20,386 nt of DNA. Source: Palsa-504 sp003136255. Lineage in GTDB: Bacteria; Actinomycetota; Actinomycetes; Streptosporangiales; Streptosporangiaceae. The notes below the pieces were generated by a model, which saw only the letters and a program-made list of their open reading frames with translations, searched no databases and was not told where the DNA came from. The position numbers and the translations under genes are program-made. The DNA lies in NCBI GenBank assembly GCA_003136255.1, contig PLDT01000088.1:1-20386 (forward strand), given 5' to 3'. Each line of letters opens with the position of its first letter. Position 1 is the stretch's first letter. Below, one piece after another: positions 11,850-18,191 of this stretch.

Positions 11850-14468
11850 ATGAGCGATCTCGGCGGGACGATCACCCCCTCGGCCATGCGCCGGACGCTG
11901 GCCCGGGCCCGGGACGGCAAGCCGCTCGACCACGACGAGGCCACGGTCCTGCTGCACGCCCGCGGCGAGGACCTGGACCGGCTGCTGGAGTACGCGGGCC
12001 GCACCCGCGACGCGGGCCTGCAGGCCGCCGGCCGCCCAGGGACCATCACCTACTCGCGCAAGGTCTTCGTCCCGCTGACCCGGTTGTGCCGGGATCGCTG
12101 CGGCTACTGCACGTTCGCGACCGTGCCGCACCGGCTGCACAGCCTGTACCTGGAGCCCGACGAGGTCCTCAAGATCGCCCGCCAGGGCGCGGAACTGGGC
12201 TGCAAGGAAGCCCTGTTCACCCTGGGCGACCGCCCGGAGACCAGGTGGCGCCAGGCCCGGGAGTGGCTCGACGCCCGTGGCTACGACGACACCCTGTCCT
12301 ACGTGCGGGCCATGGCCATCCGCGTCCTCGAGGAGACCGGCCTGCTGCCGCACCTCAACCCGGGCGTGCTCAGCTGGGCGGACTTCCAGCGCCTCAAGCC
12401 GGTCGCTCCCTCGATGGGGATGATGCTCGAGACCACGGCCAGCCGCCTGTTCACCGACAAGAGCGGCCCGCACTTCGGCAGCCCGGACAAGGACCCGGCC
12501 GTCCGGCTGCGCGTGCTCGAAGACGCCGGCCGCTGCAACGTCCCCTTCACCACCGGCATCCTCATCGGCATCGGCGAAACCCTGGCCGAACGCGCCGAGT
12601 CGGTCTTCGCCATCCGCAAGGTCGCCCGCGAGTACCAGGGCATCCAGGAAGTCATCGTGCAGAACTTCCGGGCCAAGCCGGACACCAAGATGCGCGACGT
12701 GCCCGACGCCGAACTCGACGACCTGGCCGCCACCATCGCCGTCACCCGCCTGCTCCTCGGCGCCAAGGCCCGGATCCAGGCCCCGCCCAACCTGGTCGGC
12801 GACCAGCACGACCTGATCCTGCGGGCCGGCATCGACGACTGGGGCGGCGTCTCCCCGCTGACCCCCGACCACGTCAACCCCGAACGCCCCTGGCCCGCCA
12901 TCGACGAACTCGCCGCCCGCACCGCGGCGGCCGGCTTCACCCTGCGCGAGCGCCTGACCATCTACCCGCCCTACCTGCGCGAGCCCTGGCTCGACCCGCG
13001 CCTGGCCGCGCACGTGGCCGCGCTGGCCGACCCGGCCACGGGCCTGGCCGCCGACGGCGCCCGGCCGCACGGCCTGCCCTGGCAGGAACCCGACGGCGGC
13101 CTGACCGAGGTCGGCCGCACCGACCTGTTCGTGACCATCGACACCACCGGCCGCACCCACGACCGGCGCGACGATTTCGCCGAGGTCTACGGCGACTGGA
13201 ATGAAATCGCCGAACGGGCCGTGGTGCGCCCCTCCGCCCCCGCTGCTAGCTCCTCACCCGGCACCTCCCCACCCGGGACCCCTCCGGCCGTCCTCGCGGC
13301 CGGCGAGACCGCCGCCGCCCTCCGCCAGGCCGAACGCGACCCGGCCGCCCTCACCGACGACCAGGCCATCGCCCTGCTGTCCGCGGACGGCCCCGACCTG
13401 GAGGTGCTAGCCGGGATCGCCGACGCACTGCGCCGCGAGGTCGTCGGCGACGACGTCACCTACGTCGTCACCCGCAACATCAACTTCACCAACGTCTGCT
13501 ACACCGGTTGCCGGTTCTGCGCGTTCGCCCAGCGCCGCACCGACGCCGACGCGTACACCCTGTCACTGCAGCAGATCGGCGACCGCGCCGTCGAGGCGTG
13601 GCAGGCCGGCGCCACTGAGGTGTGCATGCAGGGAGGCATCCATCCCGATCTCCCAGGAACAGCCTACTTCGAAATCGCTTCCGAAGTCAAGCGGCGCTGC
13701 CCAGATCTTCACGTTCATGCGTTCTCACCGATGGAAGTGGTGAACGGCGCGTCCCGGACCGGGGTGCCGATCCGGGAGTGGCTGGTCCGGGCCAAGGAAG
13801 CGGGCGTCGGCTCGCTGCCCGGCACCGCGGCCGAGATCCTCGACGACGACGTGCGCTGGGTGCTGACCAAGGGCAAGCTGCCCGCCTCGGTCTGGGTCGA
13901 GGTCATCACCACGGCGCACGAACTGGGCCTGCGGACCTCGTCCACGATGATGTACGGGCACGTCGACACCCCGGCGCACTGGGTCGGGCACCTGCGGGTG
14001 ATCCGGTCGATCCAGGAACGGACCGGCGGCTTCACCGAATTCGTCCTGCTCCCGTTCATCCACGAGAACGCCCCCCTCTACCTGGCCGGCCTGGCCCGGC
14101 CCGGCCCCACCCGGCGGGAGAACCGGGCCGTGCACGCCGTGTCCCGGCTGCTGCTGCACGGGGCGATCGACTCGATCCAGTGCTCCTGGGTCAAGCTCGG
14201 CGACGACCTGTGCCGTGACGTGCTCCAGGGCGGCGCCAACGACCTGGGCGGCACCTTGATGGAGGAAACCATCAGCCGGATGGCCGGCGCCGACCACGGC
14301 TCCTACAAGACGATCAGCGGGCTGCGGGCGATCGCCGAGCCGCTCGGCCGTCCCATGCGCCAGCGCACCACGACCTACGGCGAGGTCCCGGCCGAACGCC
14401 TCGCGGCCTCCGCGGCCAGCGACGGCGTGTGCGCCTCGGTCCGCTCCGGCCTCCCCCTGCTCACCTAG
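11850..14468 (+). CDS. fbiC: FO synthase, bifunctional radical SAM (CofG-CofH fusion)
   Basis: This 872-residue protein contains two radical SAM modules. The N-terminal CofG half has CRDRCGYC (Cys80, Cys84, Cys87) and the C-terminal CofH half has CYTGCRFC (Cys550, Cys554, Cys557); each CX3CX2C holds a 4Fe-4S cluster. A Pro/Ala/Ser-rich linker lies near residues 455-490. The enzyme joins tyrosine and a ribityl-diaminouracil intermediate to make FO, the chromophore of coenzyme F420. Length is close to the ~856-residue mycobacterial FbiC. ATG 11850 is chosen because GGGAGAGG lies 11 nt upstream and the following TPSAMRRTLARARDGKPL aligns with the known N-terminal pattern; ATG 11796 would add 18 residues. 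A 120-bp tract at 13621-13740 has much lower GC and different codon choice, yet keeps the reading frame and conserved HVHAFSPMEVVNGA. Confidence 0.96.
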   Translation: MSDLGGTITPSAMRRTLARARDGKPLDHDEATVLLHARGEDLDRLLEYAGRTRDAGLQAAGRPGTITYSRKVFVPLTRLCRDRCGYCTFATVPHRLHSLYLEPDEVLKIARQGAELGCKEALFTLGDRPETRWRQAREWLDARGYDDTLSYVRAMAIRVLEETGLLPHLNPGVLSWADFQRLKPVAPSMGMMLETTASRLFTDKSGPHFGSPDKDPAVRLRVLEDAGRCNVPFTTGILIGIGETLAERAESVFAIRKVAREYQGIQEVIVQNFRAKPDTKMRDVPDAELDDLAATIAVTRLLLGAKARIQAPPNLVGDQHDLILRAGIDDWGGVSPLTPDHVNPERPWPAIDELAARTAAAGFTLRERLTIYPPYLREPWLDPRLAAHVAALADPATGLAADGARPHGLPWQEPDGGLTEVGRTDLFVTIDTTGRTHDRRDDFAEVYGDWNEIAERAVVRPSAPAASSSPGTSPPGTPPAVLAAGETAAALRQAERDPAALTDDQAIALLSADGPDLEVLAGIADALRREVVGDDVTYVVTRNINFTNVCYTGCRFCAFAQRRTDADAYTLSLQQIGDRAVEAWQAGATEVCMQGGIHPDLPGTAYFEIASEVKRRCPDLHVHAFSPMEVVNGASRTGVPIREWLVRAKEAGVGSLPGTAAEILDDDVRWVLTKGKLPASVWVEVITTAHELGLRTSSTMMYGHVDTPAHWVGHLRVIRSIQERTGGFTEFVLLPFIHENAPLYLAGLARPGPTRRENRAVHAVSRLLLHGAIDSIQCSWVKLGDDLCRDVLQGGANDLGGTLMEETISRMAGADHGSYKTISGLRAIAEPLGRPMRQRTTTYGEVPAERLAASAASDGVCASVRSGLPLLT
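13621..13740 (+). other. Low-GC, atypical-codon patch within fbiC
   Basis: By hand count this 120-bp tract is about 57% G+C (33/60 and 35/60), against 73% (44/60) in each flanking 60-bp block. About 16 of 40 codons end in A or T, such as GGA, CCA, ACA, GAA, CTT and TCA, which are scarce in the flanks. It codes for the CMQGGIHPDLPGTAYFEIAS to HAFSPMEVV part of the CofH half. Confidence 0.8.
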
Positions 14469-14474
14469 CGGGCC

Positions 14475-14480
14475 TAGGCT
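14475..14480 (+). promoter_or_regulatory. Candidate leaderless -10 element for the DUF1707 gene
   Basis: TAGGCT fits TANNNT and ends 8 nt before the ATG at 14489. It begins 6 nt after the fbiC stop. No Shine-Dalgarno is visible. Confidence 0.45.
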
Positions 14481-14488
14481 CTCTGAGC

Positions 14489-15178
14489 ATGAGCCAGCCG
14501 GCGGACCAAGACCCAGCGAGCCTGCGCGCCTCGGACAAGGACCGGGAGAGCGCGGCGGAGGTACTGCGTGAGGCGGCCGGCGAGGGCCGGCTGAGCATGA
14601 CCGAACTCGATGAACGGCTGGACGCCGTGTACGAGGCCAAGACCTACGCCGAGCTCGAGCCGATCATCCGCGACCTGCCGCACGTGGCCATAGCGCCGGA
14701 CGCGGTGGCGGTCCGGGCTAGTCCGCCCGCAGGCACCGTGGAACGGCCCGCCGCAAAACCAGCGTCCGGCTCCGCCATCGCCGTCATGAGCGGCTTCTCC
14801 CGCAAGGGTGCCTGGGTCGTCCCGGCGGATTTCACCGCGGTGGTGGTCATGGGCGGCGGGGAACTCGACCTGCGGGACGCGCAGTTCTCCGCACCCGTGG
14901 TAAACATCCACGCGACGGCGATCATGGGCGCCATCGTGATTATCGTGCCCGAGGATGCCGAGGTGCAGGTCACCGGCGTCGGGTTGCTAGGGGTCTTCGA
15001 GCACGGGCCCACCGGTGCGGGACGACCCGGGGGTCCGAAGATCCACATCGGCGGCGTGGCCTTCTGGGGTGCCGTCGACGTCCGGCGCAAGCCGTACGAG
15101 AGCAAGGGCGCCCGCAAGCGCCGGGAACTCCAGGCCGAGCGCACCGAACTCGAGCCAGGAAACCCGGGACAACCGTAA
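14489..15178 (+). CDS. DUF1707 (SHOCT-like) domain protein with LiaF-like C-terminal domain
   Basis: This 229-residue protein opens MSQPADQDPASLRASDKDRE and then SAAEVLREAAGEGRLSMTEL, DERLDAVYEAKTYAELEPII and RDLP, the complete DUF1707 module (about 12-65), which is common in actinobacteria near membrane or stress genes. The C-terminal half (about 100-205) holds IAVMSGFSRKGAWVVPADFT, VVVMGGGELDLRDAQFSAPV and AIMGAIVIIVPEDAEVQVTG, followed by GVGLLGVFEH. This is the beta-helix-like pattern of the cell wall-active antibiotic response (LiaF C-terminal/DUF2154) domain. There is no membrane helix or signal peptide, so it is probably cytoplasmic. A role in envelope-stress sensing is inferred only from the domain. 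The ATG at 14489 is chosen over the upstream in-frame ATG at 14429, which would overlap fbiC. It is convergent with fbiB, with only 14 nt between stops. Confidence 0.87.
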   Translation: MSQPADQDPASLRASDKDRESAAEVLREAAGEGRLSMTELDERLDAVYEAKTYAELEPIIRDLPHVAIAPDAVAVRASPPAGTVERPAAKPASGSAIAVMSGFSRKGAWVVPADFTAVVVMGGGELDLRDAQFSAPVVNIHATAIMGAIVIIVPEDAEVQVTGVGLLGVFEHGPTGAGRPGGPKIHIGGVAFWGAVDVRRKPYESKGARKRRELQAERTELEPGNPGQP

Positions 15179-15192
15179 GCCGGCGCCGCCCG

Positions 15193-16482
15193 TCAGCGGA
15201 CGAGCAGGAAGTCGTCCGGGACCCGCGGCGGCCGCGGCCGGGCCTGCTCGGCCGCGTGACCGACGGCGACCGCGCCCATCGGCCGCCAGCCCTCCGGCAG
15301 GTCCAGCGCCCGGGCCGCGGCATCCTGGCAGAACAGGGTGCTGGAGATCCACGCCGAGCCGAGCCCCTCGACCGCGAGCGCGATGAGCAGGTTCTGCACC
15401 GCCGCGCCCATCGAGACCACGAACATGGCCTGCTCCGCCGCCGCGCGCCGCTCGTCCGGGTAGGCGTGCGCCGCGTCGGCGACCAGGCACGGCACCACGA
15501 TCAGCGGTGCCCGCCGCAGCACCTCGCCGCGCTGCACTCGGCGGCTGATCTGCTCCGCAGTGAACCCGTCGCGGCGCAGGTCAGCGGTCCACGCCGAGAG
15601 CATCGCGTCGAGCAGCGCCTCGCGCGCCGCAGCCGACTCCAGGATCACGAACCGCCAGGGCTCGCTGTGGTGCGGCGCGGGCGCGGTCAGCGCCGTGGCC
15701 ACCGCCCGGCGGACGGCCGCGGCCCCGACCGGCTCGCCGGTGAACGCCCTGATCGTCCGGCGGGCCAGCGGCACATCGGCCGAGCCGAACCGGAACATGT
15801 CCTCGTCGGCGGGCCGGATGAGTTCCCGTGCCCCCGGGCCGTCCTGGTCGGTGACCAGGTCCTGCAGTCCGCGCACCACGGCTACCGGCACGCCGGTGGA
15901 CTTGCCTTTGACCAGGTCGGCGGCCGCGGCGATCTCGTCGGCCACGGCCGCGACCGTGACCTCCAGGATGTTGCCGAAGGTGTCGGCCTCGCCGCGGTAG
16001 TCGCGGACGGGCGTCACCCCGGCCGCCCCGATCGCGTTGTCGGTCTGCCCGGCCCGCCACGGCCGGCCCATCGTATCGGTGATGATCACCCCGACGGTCC
16101 GCGCCGTCCGGGCCTGCAACGCCTTGCGCAGCCGCCGGGCCGACTCGTCGGGATCCTCCGGGAGCAATACCACGGTGCCCGGTGCCGTGTTGGACTCGTC
16201 CACCCCGGCCGCGGCCAGGACCAGGCCGTGCCTGGTCTGCGCGATCGTCGTCGGGCCGCGCCGGGCCACCACGCGGGCCGTCTCCGCCTCGATGGCCTGT
16301 TCGCGGGAGGTGGTCACCACCCGGCCTTCGGCCTTGCTCACGACCTTGGAGGTGACGACCAGGATGTCGCCGTCGCGCAGGTCCGGCGCCGCGTCCGCGA
16401 TGAGCGCGGCCAGGTCGCTGCCCGCGGTGATCTCCGGCAGCCCGGTCACGGGGGCCACGCTCAGCGTCATAGCGAGGGTCAT
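15193..16482 (-). CDS. fbiB: Coenzyme F420-0:L-glutamate ligase FbiB (CofE + nitroreductase-like domain)
   Basis: This 429-residue protein has the mycobacterial FbiB architecture. The N-terminal CofE domain (to about residue 245) contains DGDILVVTSKVVSKAEGRVV, then RHGLVLAAAGVDESN, VGVIITDTMGRPWRAGQTDN and AIGAAGVTPVRDYRGEADTF, the last two forming the GTP/metal and F420-binding region. The C-terminal nitroreductase-like domain contains RRTIRAFTGEPV, HHSEPWRFVILES and AAVQNLLIALAVEGLGSAWI. FbiB adds glutamates to F420-0; the FMN-binding C-terminal domain extends the gamma-glutamyl chain and reduces dehydro-F420-0. The ATG at 16482 overlaps the fbiA stop (ATGA), so the two are translationally coupled and co-transcribed; a second in-frame ATG lies at 16470. 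No stand-alone cofE or nitroreductase gene is nearby. Confidence 0.96.
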   Translation of the reverse strand: MTLAMTLSVAPVTGLPEITAGSDLAALIADAAPDLRDGDILVVTSKVVSKAEGRVVTTSREQAIEAETARVVARRGPTTIAQTRHGLVLAAAGVDESNTAPGTVVLLPEDPDESARRLRKALQARTARTVGVIITDTMGRPWRAGQTDNAIGAAGVTPVRDYRGEADTFGNILEVTVAAVADEIAAAADLVKGKSTGVPVAVVRGLQDLVTDQDGPGARELIRPADEDMFRFGSADVPLARRTIRAFTGEPVGAAAVRRAVATALTAPAPHHSEPWRFVILESAAAREALLDAMLSAWTADLRRDGFTAEQISRRVQRGEVLRRAPLIVVPCLVADAAHAYPDERRAAAEQAMFVVSMGAAVQNLLIALAVEGLGSAWISSTLFCQDAAARALDLPEGWRPMGAVAVGHAAEQARPRPPRVPDDFLLVR

Positions 16483-17417
16483 GCCAGCTCCAGGGCCAGG
16501 TCAAGGGCCGCGCGCGCGATTGCGGCGGTCGCGGGCAGGTCCCGCATGTACAGCGGCAGCGCCCGGACCTCGATCGGGGCCAGCGCCGGGTCGTCCACGG
16601 CGGCCTTGTCCTGGTCGTCCACCAGCCAGCCGTCGATCAGCTCCGGCCCGTAATGCGCCGCGACGGCGGCGGCCGAGGTCTGGACCCCGATCGCGGTCAG
16701 GCACGCGTCGGCCATGCCGCGCACCGGAGCGCCGCCGATGATGGGCGATACGCCGACTACGGTCTTGGCGGTGAGCGCGGCCCGGATGCCCGGCACGGCC
16801 AAGATCGTGCCAATGCTCACCACCGGATTCGAGGGCGGGAACACGATCACGTCCGCCGCGCCGATCGCGTCGAGCACCCCGGGTGCGGCAGTGGCCTGCG
16901 CGGCGCCCACCGCGATGATGTCCGTGGCGGGGGTCTGCGCGTGCATGCGCACCCACCACTCCTGGAAGTGCACCGTGCGCTGGTCGTCCAGCACCACGTG
17001 CGTCTCGATCGGATCATCGGACATCGGCAGCAGCCGCACCCCCGGCTGCCATCGTTCGCACAGCAGCCGCGTGACGGCCGACAGCGGCTGACCGGCGGCC
17101 AGCAGCTGGCTGCGCAGGATATGGGTGCCGAAATCCCGGTCCCCGAGCGTGAACCAGTCCGGGCTCGCGCCGTAGGCGGCCAGCTCCGCCCGGATGCTGA
17201 ACGTCTCGTCGGCCCGGCCCCAGCCCTGCTGCTCGTTGATGCCGCCGCCCAGGGTGTACATGACGGTGTCCAGGTCCGGGCAGACCCGCAGGCCGAACAG
17301 CGTGATGTCGTCGCCGGTGTTGCCCACGACGGTGATGTCGGCGTCTGGGGCCGCCTGCTTCAGGCCGAGGAGGAAACGCGCGGCCCCCACGCCGCCCGCA
17401 AGCACGGTGATACGCAT
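16479..17417 (-). CDS. fbiA: 2-phospho-L-lactate transferase CofD/FbiA
   Basis: This 312-residue protein has CofD signatures throughout: MRITVLAGGVGAARFLLGLK (nucleotide-binding loop), ITVVGNTGDDITLFGLRVCP, LDTVMYTLGGGINEQQGWGR, WFTLGDRDFGTHILRSQLL, VIVFPPSNPVVSIGTILAVP and VVGVSPIIGGAPVRGMADAC. It transfers the phospholactyl-type moiety (phosphoenolpyruvyl in many actinobacteria) from its guanylyl-activated donor to FO, giving (dehydro-)F420-0 for FbiB. The ATG at 17417 is chosen because the protein begins directly with the conserved strand. An upstream in-frame start at 17480 would add a Pro/Gly-rich extension and run through a hairpin. Seven nt before the ATG is CACACT, a near match to the leaderless -10, with no strong Shine-Dalgarno. 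The gene is first of the fbiA-fbiB pair and divergent from whiB. Confidence 0.96.
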   Translation of the reverse strand: MRITVLAGGVGAARFLLGLKQAAPDADITVVGNTGDDITLFGLRVCPDLDTVMYTLGGGINEQQGWGRADETFSIRAELAAYGASPDWFTLGDRDFGTHILRSQLLAAGQPLSAVTRLLCERWQPGVRLLPMSDDPIETHVVLDDQRTVHFQEWWVRMHAQTPATDIIAVGAAQATAAPGVLDAIGAADVIVFPPSNPVVSIGTILAVPGIRAALTAKTVVGVSPIIGGAPVRGMADACLTAIGVQTSAAAVAAHYGPELIDGWLVDDQDKAAVDDPALAPIEVRALPLYMRDLPATAAIARAALDLALELA

Positions 17418-17438
17418 ACCCCAAAGTGTGTCAGGTCC

Positions 17439-17462
17439 CGGCCCGGCCCCCGGACCGGGCCG
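17439..17462. promoter_or_regulatory. 8-bp GC hairpin upstream of fbiA
   Basis: CGGCCCGG (17439-17446) and CCGGGCCG (17455-17462) are exact reverse complements around an 8-nt loop, starting 22 nt upstream of the fbiA ATG. It could be a leader structure of fbiA, an operator, or a barrier between divergent units. On the plus strand it is followed by TTTCACCCTTCTTG, loosely terminator-like. Confidence 0.4.
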
Positions 17463-17476
17463 TTTCACCCTTCTTG

Positions 17477-17489
17477 TCACCCCTTGTGA
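17477..17489. promoter_or_regulatory. BldD-box-like inverted repeat upstream of whiB
   Basis: TCACCCCTTGTGA fits the outer positions of the BldD consensus TNACNC(A/T)GNGTNA (7 of 9 defined bases); the two central ones differ. It is also a GTCAC-N5-GTGAC dyad (17476-17490). BldD controls whiB in Streptomyces, which makes the position suggestive. Resemblance only. Confidence 0.35.
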
Positions 17490-17512
17490 CTAGAGAGGCT
17501 AGTGATGCCAGT

Positions 17513-17527
17513 AGCACCAGTGGTGCT
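17513..17527. promoter_or_regulatory. 15-bp palindrome upstream of whiB
   Basis: AGCACCA (17513-17519) and TGGTGCT (17521-17527) are exact reverse complements around a single G. It is about 80 bp upstream of the candidate whiB -35, where an activator or repressor could bind. The protein is unknown. Confidence 0.45.
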
Positions 17528-17609
17528 GATGAGGTTCACGGCGGCCGGATTTCCCACGTGATTTATCTCGCATCTCAGACAACGAGGCGACCATTATCAC
17601 CTTCCTCGC

Positions 17610-17641
17610 TTGACTTGAAGCAAGACACGCGAGTGTAATTT
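17610..17641 (+). promoter_or_regulatory. Candidate whiB promoter with an operator-like dyad in the spacer
   Basis: TTGACT (17610-17615) is a good -35. TGTAAT (17634-17639, spacer 18) or TAATTT (17636-17641, spacer 20) could be the -10. The spacer holds ACAC-GCGA-GTGT (17625-17636) and GACAC (17624-17628), the core recognised by WhiA in Streptomyces. A start near 17646 would leave a leader of about 70 nt. Confidence 0.5.
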
Positions 17642-17716
17642 CATTGATGTGATTTTCACCCCCGAGTGGAGCGACAGCAACGGGGGCTCCGAATGGGGAG
17701 GGAGGGAGGATGCGCC

Positions 17717-17992
17717 GTGACTGAGGTCATCGTCCCGCTAGCGCAGGTCTTCATCAGCCCGGAAGAGGTTGAAGAGCTGGGCTGGCAGGACCGGGCGCTA
17801 TGCGCGCAGACAGATCCGGAGGCATTCTTCCCGGAGAAGGGAGGATCGACCCGGGAGGCCAAGCGGGTGTGCCGCAGCTGCGAGGTCCGGTCCGAGTGCC
17901 TGGAGTACGCGCTCGAGCACGACGAGCGGTTCGGTATCTGGGGCGGCATGTCGGAGCGTGAGCGCCGCCGTCTCAAGCGTGAGGCCGGATAG
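17717..17992 (+). CDS. whiB: WhiB-family iron-sulfur transcriptional regulator (WhiB/WhiB2 type)
   Basis: This 91-residue protein has the four invariant cysteines Cys29, Cys52, Cys55 and Cys61 (C-X22-C-X2-C-X5-C), which bind a 4Fe-4S cluster. Key blocks are ELGWQDRALCAQTDPEAFFP, EKGGSTREAKRVCRSCEVRS and ECLEYALEHDERFGIWGGMS, with the GIWGG turn (73-77) and the basic DNA-binding tail ERERRRLKREAG. The pattern is that of Streptomyces WhiB and mycobacterial WhiB2, which act with WhiA in sporulation septation or cell division. The GTG at 17717 is chosen because a very strong GGAGGGAGGA (17701-17710) ends 6 nt before it; the in-frame start at 17666 would add 17 non-conserved residues. The gene follows a probable regulated promoter and ends in a large hairpin. 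Its place beside fbiAB is conserved in many actinobacteria. Confidence 0.96.
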   Translation: MTEVIVPLAQVFISPEEVEELGWQDRALCAQTDPEAFFPEKGGSTREAKRVCRSCEVRSECLEYALEHDERFGIWGGMSERERRRLKREAG

Positions 17993-18010
17993 CCGGGCTG
18001 GCCGGATAGC
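17983..18010 (+). repeat. 11-bp direct repeat spanning the whiB stop codon
   Basis: GGCCGGATAGC occurs at 17983-17993 and 18000-18010 (period 17). The first copy includes the whiB TAG stop. The second copy forms part of the downstream hairpin stem. Confidence 0.75.
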
Positions 18011-18041
18011 TAGTTCGGGAGCACGGCCGGCCCGCCCGGCT
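17991..18041 (+). terminator. Strong bipartite hairpin after whiB, probable terminator
   Basis: AGCCGGGC (17991-17998) pairs with GCCCGGCT (18034-18041) and GGCCGG (18000-18005) pairs with CCGGCC (18027-18032). A single T/C mismatch separates the two stems, and the loop is about 21 nt. The stem begins within the whiB stop codon. No immediate T-run, but GAATTTTT follows some 16 nt later. Confidence 0.65.
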
Positions 18042-18191
18042 GGTGCGCGGATTACCCGAATTTTTGAATATGGCCTGTGTATGGTTGGTCGTGTCGTGAA
18101 CGCTGGGGGGCTTGTCGTTCGCGTAGTCCGCACGCTCTTGCCGGGCGGGTAGCCGCAGGAGCGCCGTTCCCCACGCCACCAGACGGGACCC

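Larger units (their letters stand above)
17418..17716. other. fbiA-whiB divergent regulatory region
   Basis: About 300 bases without a gene lie between fbiA and whiB, and the whiB-proximal half is clearly richer in A+T than the coding DNA. It holds a GC hairpin by fbiA, a BldD-like dyad, a 15-bp palindrome, a candidate whiB promoter with a dyad in its spacer, and the whiB ribosome-binding site. No open frame of note. Confidence 0.75.

Noticed and set aside
11664..13160. A 498-codon minus-strand open frame opposite fbiC
   Set aside because: Shadow of the radical SAM gene; low-complexity Gly/Ala/Val/Arg composition and no family signature.
16479..17480. Longer fbiA start at 17480
   Set aside because: It adds a non-conserved Pro/Gly stretch and reads through the GC hairpin; CofD proteins begin with the MRITVLAGG strand at 17417.
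18064..18085. TTGAAT ... TATGGT as a promoter for the GT2 gene
   Set aside because: The two hexamers are only 10 bp apart, so they cannot act together as -35 and -10.
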